From NCBI GenBank assembly GCA_942486035.1, contig CALNXK010000081.1, positions 2,041,001 through 2,105,000 of the forward strand: a stretch of 64,000 nucleotides of DNA, written 5' to 3'. Below, in pieces: positions 12,201 through 21,044 of this stretch. Made by a program: the position numbers and the translations under genes. The notes beneath the pieces are model-generated. The model searched no databases. It had not been told where the DNA came from and saw nothing but the letters and a program-made list of their open reading frames with translations. The stretch's first letter is position 1. The number at the start of each line of letters is the position of its first letter. This DNA comes from Porites lobata. Lineage: Eukaryota > Cnidaria > Anthozoa > Scleractinia > Poritidae.

Positions 12201-12295
12201 AGTTAAGAAGCTGTTATTTTAGTGTAACCACGGAGTGTTTATCTTGTTTACAGCACGCCACCTGTCCAACATGCCGAGATGTTCTTCCTCACTGA
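1522..12295 (+). CDS. TPR and RING-H2 E3 ubiquitin ligase (5' end uncertain)
   Basis: Thirteen exons join in phase: 1522-1616, 1823-1885, 2719-2773, 2893-3025, 4635-4724, 5663-5800, 6231-6542, 7204-7300, 8238-8331, 9287-9325, 10163-10265, 11457-11572 and 12254-12295 (TGA), giving 458 residues without the missing start. The first four exons encode tetratricopeptide helices (GEYEAAVSFYSHAIEF, YGNRAQSYLKLKKLREAL, GHYRFAQAYFELG). A basic and Gln-rich linker follows, then a long acidic stretch with a Cys cluster. The last two exons form a C-x2-C-x14-C-x-H-x2-H-x2-C-x10-C-x2-C RING-H2, split by an intron before the last Cys pair. The segment before the RING (PPALPQVIESLPKKDI) resembles that of RNF126/Praja-type ligases. 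By family, the RING recruits an E2 and the TPRs bind a partner. The substrate is unknown, and I cannot name an ortholog. Confidence 0.8.
2314..2436. repeat. Palindromic MITE, copy 1
   Basis: The arms CTGGGAAACTGCCCACC and their inverted match near 2400-2430 make a foldback of about 120 bp inside an intron of the TPR-RING gene. A second copy is at 13390-13512. Confidence 0.75.
2483..2581. mobile_element. 99-bp TIR element, 9-bp target duplication
   Basis: The element is palindromic (TTCTCTCCTACCC against GGGTAGGAGAGAGAA), with ends CAACCTGG and GAAGTTG. It is flanked by the direct repeat GTTAGCAGG at 2474-2482 and 2582-2590. The 9-bp duplication is of the length made by Mutator-like (MULE) transposases. 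Confidence 0.65.
3189..3244. repeat. Short palindromic MITE (GGCCC ends)
   Basis: GGCCCTAGTTGTTCAA is inverted at TTGAACAACTGGGGCC around the core GTGGATAGTGCTATCCA. A longer relative with the same core lies at 25997-26115. Confidence 0.65.
4049..4158. repeat. Palindromic MITE
   Basis: TTTCAGGGGTTGTTAGGGTGG pairs with CTACCCAAACAATCCTGAAA. The inner arms also pair (ACAAGCGTT with AACGCTTGT). Intronic. Confidence 0.6.
4793..5030. repeat. MITE with GGGCCC end and CCCTGGGTTA arms
   Basis: The left arm has GGGTTAAGATAACCCAGGG. The right arm has CCCTGGGTTAAGAGC followed by TTCGAACAACTG. The AT-rich middle encodes nothing. Intronic. Confidence 0.55.
5214..5342. mobile_element. 129-bp TIR element, 9-bp target duplication
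   Basis: The ends TAACCTGAGATCAGG and CCTGATCTCAGGTTA are perfect inverted repeats. They are bounded by the direct repeat GTGCTGAAC at 5205-5213 and 5343-5351. The element is too small to encode a transposase, so it is non-autonomous, of a MULE-like type. Confidence 0.8.
6574..6579 (+). promoter_or_regulatory. Possible intronic polyadenylation signal
   Basis: If the exon at 6231 is not spliced at 6542, its frame reaches a stop at 6572-6574 that overlaps AATAAA. More AATAAA-like copies follow to about 6605. This could end a short transcript that encodes the TPR part without the RING. Confidence 0.35.
6698..7083. repeat. MITE with GGCGACGGCAACGAG arms
   Basis: A strong hairpin at 6698-6758 pairs CTCGTTGCCGTCGCCGTTGC with GCAACGGCGACGGCAACGAG. 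The outer right arm at 7053-7083 (GCTGCCGTCGCCCTGTCG, then GCTCC) is an inverted match to the arm at 6728-6758. The interior is not coding. Confidence 0.65.
7381..7690 (-). repeat. Dispersed repeat with hammerhead-like core
   Basis: On the minus strand the segment reads CTGAAGATGACT, a variable loop, then GTCGAAACGTC. A GAC/GTC stem sits in front of GAAAC, as in the hammerhead ribozymes known from Penelope-like elements. The first core is CTGAAGA instead of CTGATGA. The flanking text holds several degenerate copies of GATGTTATTGG. Confidence 0.4.
8520..8965. repeat. Degenerate interspersed repeat, AATAAGCCCCC motifs
   Basis: Several copies of TTAAGCCCCC, AATAAGCGCCCCC and AATAAGCCCCCACC occur with CTCTATTAAG text like that of the elements near 58.4-59.8 kb. 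The ends are unclear. Intronic. Confidence 0.4.
10833..10908. mobile_element. 76-bp TIR element, 8-9 bp target duplication
   Basis: TAGCCTGCGATCGCAGACGT is inverted at ACGTCTGCATTCGCAGGCTA. The flanks are CAGAGGATA (10824-10832) and GAGAGGATA (10909-10917), which match at eight of nine bases. It shares the TAGCCTG start with the elements at 19431 and 55784. Confidence 0.75.
11216..11292 (+). tRNA. tRNA-like sequence, probably a pseudogene or SINE head
   Basis: The acceptor arms AAGCTTG and CAAGCTT pair. The A box TAGCTCAATTGG fits the Pol III consensus, and the B box GGATCGAATCC has one change. The anticodon stem is poor (CTGAA against CACAG) and the T stem does not pair cleanly, so no anticodon can be assigned. 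It lies in the intron before the RING exon. A working tRNA is unlikely; a decayed tRNA or tRNA-derived SINE fits better. Confidence 0.5.
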
Positions 12296-13085
12296 ACAAA
12301 GTGCTCGAATTGCCTTGTCAGTAGATTATATTAAAACAACGCAACGTTGCTTAATTGGCCCCTTTGGCGCTCGTCAAGTCGTTTAAAGATCTAGGCACGC
12401 CGTCTTTACGATGTAGATGAATCCGCCTAATACGGCAACAAACCGCTTTGGGCCTCTTTGACGAGCCAAAAACAGGACAGACAAGTTGAAGGGAAAGATA
12501 TACAAAAGACAAGGTTCACATCCAGACAAGACTGAATCCTGCAACAGTTACATGCAACAACTGAGAACTCTACCATTTGTTAAAGATGAAAAAAATTGGT
12601 CTAAACCGGGTTTCTGTTATAAGTTTGCTAGAAAAATTCATTTTACACAAAAAAGAAGATATATATGTCATATAAAGATGTAATTATAAAAGTTTAATTT
12701 ACATCGGGTTTACTTTTCTTATTACAAATACCTCGCAATGTATATTTTTCTTCATGCGTTGCCCTAAAACATCTCCAGGAATTGTTTCTCTTCCGTTCTG
12801 TTCTGAATCTTTATGCACGATTTTGAAATCTCGAGTGTTGAGGCACGTTAGATACAGATTCTTATAAGGAATAAAAACTCTCGAAAATAAGCTATGATAT
12901 AGTACAATGGTTATATTATTGTTTAACTAAGAGTAAGAAAGTCTATGAAACTCAACACAATCTCAAATGGTCTTCGCAGCAGAATAAAACCTAAGCGATT
13001 GAAAAAGAAACTGAAAAAATTCAGGATTGACCGGAAGAAAGTCTACCCATACTGTCTCAGTCTAGAATGGAGGGGGTGTAAAGCG
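12296..13085. other. 3' flank of the TPR-RING gene
   Basis: This is probably 3' untranslated sequence. A canonical AATAAA lies near 12870. Short open frames at 12486-12683 and 12945-13178 show no family likeness. Confidence 0.4.
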
Positions 13086-13349
13086 AGCCTGAGAAAACAG
13101 CCGACATTTGGCAACGCCCGCGAAGTGACGTCCGAGGAACGAGCACAAAAATTGCACACCGATGAGGCGTTACTATGATCTGGGCAGTGCTTCTTATTGG
13201 CTGAAAATTTGCTTCAACCAATCAGAAACACTACCCAGATCTGGGTATTAACGCGTCATCAGTATGAAATTTCTGCAGTCATTTTTCAGATGTCATGTCG
13301 CGAGGAAACCAGTGGTGGCGTCGTGAAATGTCTGCTGTTTTCTCAGGCT
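13086..13349. repeat. MITE with AGCCTGAGAAAACAGC ends, copy 1
   Basis: The left arm AGCCTGAGAAAACAGCCGAC is inverted at the right end (GCTGTTTTCTCAGGCT). The inner text (GATCTGGG, CAACCAATCAGA, ACGCGTCATCAGTATG) recurs in the copy at 38663-38951. Flanks TGTAAAG and TGTGAAG may be a target duplication. Confidence 0.65.
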
Positions 13350-13389
13350 TGTGTGAAGCGAACATTCCCCTTTCATCCTTTATCTTCAA

Positions 13390-13512
13390 TTTAAGTTTCT
13401 GGGAAACTGCGCACCTCCCTCTCTCCTAACCCAACATTTTGCCCTAAGTGAGAAGTACGTGTTAGTGTTGACTAAGGGGAGGGGTAGGTGGGCAGTTTCC
13501 CAGGAACCTAAA
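13390..13512. repeat. Palindromic MITE, copy 2
   Basis: Same family as 2314-2436, with arms TTTCTGGGAAACTGC and GCAGTTTCCCAGGAA and the shared inner text ATTTTGCCCTAAGTGAGAA. Confidence 0.75.
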
Positions 13513-13556
13513 TTGATCCTCTTTATCCACCCTGGCTATGAAAGGCCTACAGTCAT

Positions 13557-14447
13557 TCACTTAAAGGCAGGAGTCACCTCATTCACCCACTCCTTCAAAC
13601 TGGTGGGCTTTTCTCCAGTGATTTGGTTGAAGTGGGACATTTCTGGGTCGTCTAACATTGGGCACTCCTCATCAGTAAGCCTGTATATCTCTAAGATCCC
13701 ATCTGCGTCTTCCTCGCTAAAACCAACCACTTCCACGAGGCGGCGCCTGCAATCATTGTAGGAAATTCGTTCATACTTGACATTCTTACCTAGAGCCTGG
13801 CTAAAAGCGGCTGCCAGCTCGTTTAGAGTGTGACGATTGCTTATCAGCTTGTAAGTCTTCCCATAATGCTTCTCGGTTTCAGCCATGATAGCGGCTGCAG
13901 CCTTCCCAGCGTCCTCCACCACGACAGCTGAGAATGGCTTGGTTGGATCAGCTGGAGTGCTAAAAGAGGAATTCTGCTGAATGGGACGTTTGTAAGCCCA
14001 ATAGTTGTCGACGAATGGGGGAAGGCGGATAAAAGTGTATGGGATCTGAAGGTGTTTAACACTGGACTCTAACTCGCCGTACTGTTTGCCGTAGATGGTG
14101 TCGGTGAGCTCAACCGTGAGTACGCTAACTGTTAGAATGTGCTTAACGCCTGACGCTTTAGCTACTTCCGCTGCGCCGATAGCAAGTCTGAACCCATTGG
14201 TTGGTGTCACGATGAACAATGATGTCACGCCAGTCAACAGGTCACGCAATCCTTCCTTGTTATTCATATCAGCGTGCAAGATTGTTACCCCTGGCAGAGA
14301 TCTGAGGGATGCCACTTTCTCAGATGCAGTGTCCCTTGTTCCTGCGAGGATGTTCAACGTGTCCGAGTATTTTCTGGACAGAGCTCTAACTGTGGCGGAA
14401 CCGATTGATCCACTGCAGCCGAGAACAAATACCGTAGGCTTGGACAT
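13557..14447 (-). CDS. NmrA-like NAD(P)-binding protein, intact copy
   Basis: One exon encodes 296 residues. The N-terminus has the dinucleotide motif VFVLGCSGSIG (GxxGxxG) of an atypical short-chain dehydrogenase fold. Next come a core with FIVTPTNGFRLAIGAAEVAKASGVKHI, the FIRLPPFVDNYWAY segment, and a C-terminal half typical of NmrA/HSCARG proteins. Such proteins usually sense NAD(P) or act as reductases; the substrate is unknown. I chose the internal Met at 14447. The frame opens at 14471, but TATTCCTCCTGACAG just before the internal ATG looks like a 3' splice site of a 5' UTR intron, and the second copy agrees. Copy 2, in tandem 2 kb away, is broken. Confidence 0.85.
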   Translation of the reverse strand: MSKPTVFVLGCSGSIGSATVRALSRKYSDTLNILAGTRDTASEKVASLRSLPGVTILHADMNNKEGLRDLLTGVTSLFIVTPTNGFRLAIGAAEVAKASGVKHILTVSVLTVELTDTIYGKQYGELESSVKHLQIPYTFIRLPPFVDNYWAYKRPIQQNSSFSTPADPTKPFSAVVVEDAGKAAAAIMAETEKHYGKTYKLISNRHTLNELAAAFSQALGKNVKYERISYNDCRRRLVEVVGFSEEDADGILEIYRLTDEECPMLDDPEMSHFNQITGEKPTSLKEWVNEVTPAFK

Positions 14448-14954
14448 AACTGTCAGGAGGAATATTAGCAAGAGACGAAATTAATGAACGTAGTGCAGGC
14501 AAACCTTCTGATCTCAGAAACGAAAAAATGATTCATCCCACGCCGAGCTGCATTACAAAATACATATACACGGGCGGAGCTTGATTGAACTTACTTTTAA
14601 CTGCCGTCAAAAGATCAACACAAGTACACTTTAACTTACCTTTTGTACAGCAATATACACACCCTTGCGACCTGTGCCCCACCGAGATTTCGTTGTGAAA
14701 CTCGTCAAGTAAGGCATACTTTAGTGTCCCCAATCACTAGTTCCAATTCCTGCTCGTCGCGCCTGGTCTTTTTCGCTGTAAGCTGGTTAGATGAGGAGGC
14801 TGTGAAAATATTATTTTATTGTTTTCGCATTCAAGCGTTCGGGATAGAGATGAACGAAATCTTCAAGCTGACAATATTGAGTGATGGTTGATTGTAACCC
14901 TGTTGAAAGATTCAAGAAAAGTTAATTACTGTCAATGAGTCATGAAGAGTTGCA

Positions 14955-15118
14955 ACCTTTTTGTACTTGTTTATACACGCTTTGGATAGTGAGGTCAGTA
15001 TAATTTGTTCGTTGTGATTTTGATGAGGAGGAAACAGTTCTTGAAATGACCATGTTCGCATCTCTTTCATGCTCAGTTTGTCACTACTTAGCTGAAAATT
15101 GTAACCAACGTTTTGCAG
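14955..15118 (+). pseudogene. Decayed copy of the RING exon
   Basis: The stretch TCGTTGTGATTTTGATGAGG, its continuation to CATCTCTTTCATGCTCAG, and TGACTACTTRGCT-like text match the RING-H2 exon at 11457-11572 and a little of both flanking introns. One extra base after the GTTCTTGAA codons shifts the frame, the first CxxC pair is lost, and the donor GTAATC has become GTAACC. It cannot encode a working RING. The same strand order is kept relative to the NmrA copies, which points to a tandem segmental duplication. Confidence 0.8.
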
Positions 15119-16395
15119 CTAAGCTTAGGTAGCTGCGAGACGTTCCATTTTTTATCCCCCCCTTCCCCCCCACCTGCTCCTCTAAGAATGACTGCAATCC
15201 GAACCCTCAAATTTTTGTCGGCATCCTTTGGAAAGTGAAACCCGAAGGTTTCGCTCTTTGTCGACAACTTTTAAGAAAAAAATCCACCACCCCCCCACAA
15301 CTGCAAACCCGTCATCCTTACGGGGAGGGGTGCGGACAACAATTGGAACGTCCCAGCTTACACCATTAGTTTACATACTACTGTAGCCAAAGGCATTTAG
15401 TTAAAAAAAGATGGTGACAAATGTGTGTATACTTCAGACATGATTTATTTTATGAAGCATTTGAACAAAAAAATATTGATGGTCATTTTCACAAAATGAG
15501 TGGATTTTAACCCACACATACCTTAGCCTGCACAACATGGGCTTAATAAGCCAAGTGAGGTGAACAGGGTATTTCAAGCCAAGCACAAGATGTGCTCGAA
15601 GCACAAGATCAGGGGAGTGTAAAAAGGTGAAAGTAACCTTTAGTAAAAAATTATGATGTGTCTTGGTCTTGGCACTTTTTACTTCTTTCTTGTTTGTCCT
15701 TACTTTCTCATTCTCGGGAAATTTTAATTTTCCCCTTCTTTTTACAAATTATATGCCCAAGAAAACATTTTGATAGTGTCAGGTGTTTCACCATAGTAAG
15801 TAGTTACTAACTATGGTTTCACTGAAAGCAGTCTACCAAACAGTCAGGGTTTAATCTAGGAATTGACTTGACTTCTCAGGGTGTAGTTGGCCCCCTTTCT
15901 AGTTCATGCTTCTCTTTTTTTCAGTTTTTTAAATTTCATTGCACTGATTTTGATGATTGCTGTAACATGCAACCAGGTGAGTATTTCTCCCCCTCCCCCC
16001 TCCATAGAAATAATATAAAATAAAACAGATAACCCGATTACAGGTTATCTTATTAATATTACCTAGGTTTTAAGATGTTTACAGCCAAAATGTTAAGGTT
16101 CTTATTTACTGTTCATTGAAATAAGACGTGGTTTATGTTCATTTTGATCTTTTATTAAAAGTATACAAATTATAGAGATGAAGATATTTACTCATTTATT
16201 CCAGATAATTTCTGTACCCCATTTTCTGCACTTACAAACATTTTATGCAACCAGCAATCTTTTTCAAGTCGCAGAAATCCTGCAGTGCCAGTCACTCTAG
16301 AATAAACTTTTAGCAGCTGTTTCAGAAAGTGGGTAAACAAAGTGTTTCTCTCCTTTATCTTCATCCACTGCATCTGGCTCTGCTCTTAGCTTTAC
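15119..16395. other. Spacer between RING remnant and NmrA copy 2
   Basis: The spacer holds C-rich runs (15158-15180, 15287-15300) and AT-rich sequence. I looked for a match to the last RING exon (CPTCRDVL) and found none. No gene is seen. Confidence 0.4.
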
Positions 16396-16410
16396 AGGGC
16401 CTACAGTCAG

Positions 16411-17313
16411 TCACTTGAAGGAAGGAGCCACTTGATTTACCCACTCCTGCAAACTAGTGGGATTTTCTCCTGTGATTTGGGCAAAGTGGGATGATTCTGG
16501 GGTGTATTCTGGCTGGTTTACTACTGGGCTTTCCTCATCGATTAGCCTGTATGTTTCTAGGACTGCATCAGCATTTTCCTCACTAAAACCAGCTACATCA
16601 ATGAGTTGGCACCTGAAAGTCTCATAAGAAATTCGTTCATGCCTGACATCCTTACCTAGAGCCTGGCTAAAGGCGACTGCCAGCTCATTTAGAGTGTGAC
16701 GATTGCTTATCAGCCTGTAAGTCTTCCCATAATGCTTCTCAGGCTCAACCATGATAGCGGCTGCAGCCTTCCCAGCATCCTCTACCACGACAGCTGCCAA
16801 TGGCTTGGTTGGATCAGCTCGAGTGCTAAAAGATGAATTCTGCTGAATGGGATATTTTTAAGCCCAGTAGTTGTCAACAAATGAGGGAAGACGGATAAGA
16901 GTGTATGGGATCTGAGGGAGTTTAATGCTTGATTCGAACTCACTGAAGAGTTTACCATACATGGTGTTGGGTAGTTCAACTGTGAGCCCACTGACTGTTA
17001 AAATGTGCTTGACATGTGATTCTTTAGCAACTTCTGCTGCACCGATAGCAAGTCTGAACCCATTGCTTGGTGTCACAATGAACAATGATGTCACGTCAGT
17101 CAACAGGTCACGCAATGCTCCCTTGTTATTCATATCAGCTTGCAAAATTGTGACTCCTGGCAGCGATCTGAGGGATGCCACTTTCTCAGATGCAACGTCT
17201 CTTGTTCCTGCGAGGATGTTTAGCTTGCCTGAGTATTTTGTGAACAAAGCTCTTACTGCAGCTGAACCAATTGATCCACTGCAGCCAAGAACAAATACTG
17301 TAGGTTTTGACAT
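16411..17313 (-). pseudogene. NmrA-like copy 2 with a nonsense codon
   Basis: This is a tandem paralog of the gene at 13557-14447, colinear along its whole length (VFVLGCSGSIGSAAVRAL at the N-terminus, LQEWVNQVAPSFK at the C-terminus). Codon 152, a Tyr (TAC) in copy 1, is TAA here at 16858-16860, so translation stops after NYWA. No other frameshift is seen, and the C-terminal 148 codons remain open. The segment near 16500-16530 has a short insertion (PEYTPESS) relative to copy 1. One late change in an otherwise preserved frame suggests a recent null allele, an assembly error, or read-through. The Met at 17313 matches copy 1. An upstream Met at 17367 is probably intronic, because TTTTTGTCTTTTGCTAG precedes the shared start. 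Confidence 0.82.
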
Positions 17314-18727
17314 GGTTGTCAGATGGGATACTAGCAAAAGACAAAAAATCAGCTCATGCCAGTTCATCTTGTCAAAAATTTTATGACAATGAGATAACTC
17401 ATGAGCAGGCTAACTGTGCTGACTCACCTTATATAATTAATTTTTTAATGTGAATTGGTCATATAAACAAAGAAAACTATTTACTACCCAAGATTTAGCT
17501 GCATTGAAAAGTGTACACGTACACAAGCCAGACAGGCGAAATTTGGGAAATTGGCAATACATGCAATACACAGGGATCGACTATTTACCAAGTTAAGAGT
17601 TGAGTTGAGTTTGAGTTGAGTTTGAGTTGAGTTTGAGTTAAGTTTGAGTTAAGTTGTAGTTACCGTTTTTACTTAAAATGTCGTTAATACTATCCACACG
17701 ACATAAAATGTGCGGATTATTTATATAAAAATTATTATTTTTGAGGTGGTATTTTAGTTTTTAATACCCGATCGAGTTGGGTCAACCAAATCTGCGAGCC
17801 ACGCGAGCCACGGTGCGAGTCATGCGAGCCATGCCTGTGAGCCATTTTTGAGTAATTCCGTTTTTCTTAAATTGGTCGGGGAGGTCGTCGATTATTCCAC
17901 CAGCAAACATCCTGGAGTTTTACCTGCGACTTGCCTAGCCGCCATCTTGTAAACGGAGTTACCTCGCTCCCAGGTTCCTCTCTCTCTGGCGCGACGCGAA
18001 GCAGTGTTCCTCGTGATGGCTCAATTTCGGCTCAATACGGAGATCCAACTAGCCGTCAATATAGTGCAGTATTGCCGTCTCAAAACAAAAATTCTTGCTA
18101 TACGCGTTATCAGGTTTTTGTTTTGCAAAAAAGTTTCGAAAACCCGACTTTTCACGCCATAAATTACTCATTGAAACATAAAAATTCGAAAGAACATCTT
18201 TCTGAAGTTTTTCAAAGAAACATGCGTCGAACAAAATGAGTAAATAACGCAAGTTTGCCAAGTTTTTAGCGAAAACTTTTTTTTCAAAATTATCATGGCG
18301 TGATTAGCCCGCGCATAGCTCAGCTCGATGTAAACAAACCGTTCAAACCAACAAAAAGAGATTTAGAACTTATCGTATCGTTCACTTTTGATAGAAAGGA
18401 TCGCTTCATTGAATACAGTGTTGCTTTGTCTACCAAACTTGACAAAGTAATCAACATTTTAGTCCTTACTTTGAATATTTTTGAAGTTTTTGTTTTCTAC
18501 GGAGGAACCCATTAAATTGCCGCGGGAATTTTTCAACCAATCACAGACTGACTTTAAGTTGAAGTCATCATTTTTATTCTGAGAGAATGAAACATACAGC
18601 TCCACCGCTCCGCTACTCGAAGGGGTATCCAATGACAGCTGTCACTCATTGCTATCCACGTGGAAAATCATTTAGGAAAAAAGATAACAGCGCACTTTAG
18701 TTCGAACTTACTGTGTTGGCGACAAGA

Positions 18728-18952
18728 ATGGTAAGTAAATCGGTTAATTTTAACAGGTTTGCTCCTTAGTGAATCAAATTTACTAGAACTCTGACAGTAG
18801 GCTGACTGTTGCATGTGTTTGCCTCTTTCCTCAGTCAAGTGTTTCTTCAAAACTAGCCACTAGAGTGGCAGAGGCCGGATTTGAGGTCGCATTCGACCCA
18901 CCAGCAGACGGCAAATGTTTTTATCACGCCGCTTCGTTTCAAATTGGATTTA
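18728..18952 (+). CDS. OTU cysteine-protease N-terminus (fragment inside a mobile element)
   Basis: An ATG codon is followed at once by a GTAAGT donor (18731). The exon after the CAG acceptor (18835-18952) continues in frame as MSSVSSKLATRVAEAGF and then PPADGKCFYHAASFQIGF. DGKCFYHA matches the OTU catalytic Asp/Cys block (DGNCLFRA in many members). A GTGCGT donor at 18953 could end the exon. No later exon with the catalytic His block is found before the element's right end. It is therefore either a captured fragment or a gene whose other exons were lost. OTU proteases remove ubiquitin, and OTU domains also occur in several eukaryotic transposons. Confidence 0.6.
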
Positions 18953-19430
18953 GTGCGTCAACATTGACCTCTATACTTTTGCATTCGTGTTTCCTCGGAA
19001 AGCCTTCGGAGCGTAAAAACAAGCACTTTTGTGTTCAAGAATTCAGACTGAACATTATGAAAGTGATCTACCGTATTTTGATTTTTCTGTAAATAATTTT
19101 AAAAAAACTGTTGACCATGTCATTGTGAAAACATAAGCTTACCGCAATATTGCGTACGTTAGCATTTCTTATTCACGGGCTGGCTCTTATGCCAGTATTT
19201 ATTTACAAGAATTTAACCGAGATATCGCAAGTTTTTTTGTCTCCAGTGAGTTCAGGTTAATTTACATACGCAGCGACTAAAGCGATACTTTAACCTTTGA
19301 TTCGAAACGTACGTTGTTACGCATATATATCTGCCTCTCAAACGGGGAGGTTGAATGGAATTGTCATTAATTCTATTATTCTTTAAGTTAATGACAGAAA
19401 AGAAATACGAAGAAAAAAACACAGCGTGCA

Positions 19431-19504
19431 TAGCCTGTGTACAGACGCCCCTCCTCCCCTCAGATTTTTTTCTGAGGGGAGGGGGGGCGTCTGTACACAG
19501 GCTA
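19431..19504. mobile_element. 74-bp hairpin MITE with 9-bp target duplication
   Basis: TAGCCTGTGTACAGACGCC is inverted at GGCGTCTGTACACAGGCTA. The arms pair over 34 bases with one mismatch around a T6 loop. The direct repeat CAGCGTGCA flanks it at 19422-19430 and 19505-19513. It is nested inside the 17578-20185 element, so it inserted later. Confidence 0.85.
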
Positions 19505-20379
19505 CAGCGTGCACGGATTGCTTTAGTTTTGTCGGACCGTAATAACTTTGCATACCGACAAAAACAATATCAAGCGACACCTTTAATACAAATGCAGTCA
19601 CTTCATTCGCAATGCTATAAATAACTAAAAGACCTAAAATGTCTCGCTACACAGGCTTAAAAATTCATCCTTTATCTGCTGGAAAGAAATACATAAATTC
19701 AGGACTTACGGGTTTTGTTAAATTTGAGACCCGGAAGTTCGCGAACCCCGCTACCGATTTCTGTTTCAATTCGTGAATTGTAAGTAACCAACAGTTTAAT
19801 TCAGTTCACTTCTACTTCATTTTTTTAGATCAAAGTTCCCAATATAGCCAGGTGTATACTGGTAGTAAACAACAGCATAGAAAACTTTAGTTCATTTCAA
19901 TATCATCGAATGTGACCGGTCATCTTGACCGTCAAGGCCAACAAAATGAGGACAATTCAACGCTTCACGTTTGGGAATGTAAAATTATTAAACACTTTTT
20001 CATTCGTGAAAAAACGAACAGTCGGTCAATTTTGTGTAAAAACGATCTGGATCTTCCATTAACCACTTTTAAGTTAACAAAAATGAAAGCAACGGTAACT
20101 CAAACTTAACTCAGACTTAACTCAAACTCAACTCAAACTCAACTCAAACTCAACTCAACTCGTAACTCGGTCATTAGTATCTCTCCAATACACATAGCTT
20201 ACAGATATCCTGCAGCTAAAAATGAAGATCTACGTAAAATAATTAAAAATTATATCAATAAAAAAAATTAAAATTGAAGTTGTTTACTACTATTAATAGT
20301 ATCATCATATTTATAAATAAAATTTGATATAAAATGTGGGAATTTAAATTTCCCTTAAATTGTTAGTGATTTTCATAAC

Positions 20380-20760
20380 TTTTATCACTAAAACAATAAA
20401 AGTTATGAAATTTTTTAACCCTTAAAGTAAGTTAAACTTCCTATTGACAAACGGTACCCCTTTCGCGTAGTTTAGAAATTTGCATCCCCCTTAACTGCTG
20501 TATATGAACTTTCTTTAAAATATGAATATTAATCACTAAACCAAAACGTTTTCTCGACTTTTTCACAGCCATAAAATGCATCTGTTATCCCTTTTGGGCC
20601 TTTTTACCTACCGAAATGACAGATTTCCCAACCCTTTCATACGTCTGAAGCCTGGTACCCCTTTCGGGCGGAGTCTCCCCGTCAAGCCATTAGAGAGAGT
20701 AGCCCGCCTCCCCCCTCCTCCCGGGGCTTAAGGAAGGGGTAGTTAGATTTGCAGCTCGCG
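20380..20760. repeat. Interspersed repeat with GGTACCCCTTTC motifs
   Basis: The text ACGGTACCCCTTTCGCG, CTTTTTCACAGCCAT, TCCCTTTTGGGC and CCCCTTTCGGGCGGAGTCTC recurs, inverted and diverged, at 36870-37250. Part of it recurs near 25140-25240. It is a dispersed family with unclear ends. Confidence 0.55.
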
Positions 20761-21044
20761 TAATGAGCCATTTGAACGTTTTCAGATTAGCAGAAGTACA
20801 ACTTACTTACCTTTAGTTATAGTACGTGCAGGCAGAGCCCATAGCAAATTTGTTTTCGCTCGAGTGAAAGTCGCTCGACTAGTATGTTTACGAGTGCAGC
20901 TCGTCACTAGTGCCAATCTCCCGCTGCTGGGCAAAATTGGTTCAGCCTGGTCTTTTCTTGTGGCAATGACATGTAGGTTCTCCTGGCATGGAAAGACAAG
21001 AGCTATAGCTGATACATAATGCGACGTACGTGTAGATAGCAAGT

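Larger units (their letters stand above)
17578..20185. mobile_element. 2.6-kb foldback-like element with OTU exon
   Basis: Both ends carry the same tandem 11-mer array (GAGTTGAGTTT type, 17597-17662), inverted at 20098-20165. Both arrays are bordered inside by GTTACCGTT/AACGGTAAC and outside by ACCRAGTTA. The interior has an array of GCGAGCCACGCGAGCCATG motifs (17794-17846), a candidate promoter region, the start of an OTU-domain gene (18728-18952), and a nested 74-bp element (19431-19504). No transposase frame is seen, so it looks non-autonomous. A clean target duplication could not be found. Confidence 0.7.

Noticed and set aside
14095..14484. Plus-strand open frame of 129 codons
   Set aside because: It is the antisense of the NmrA-like gene. 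A similar shadow lies at 16925-17386 over copy 2. No family likeness.
18865..19092. Longer OTU reading frame to 19092
   Set aside because: After FQIGF the sequence loses any OTU pattern, and a GTGCGT donor sits exactly there, so the tail is probably intronic.
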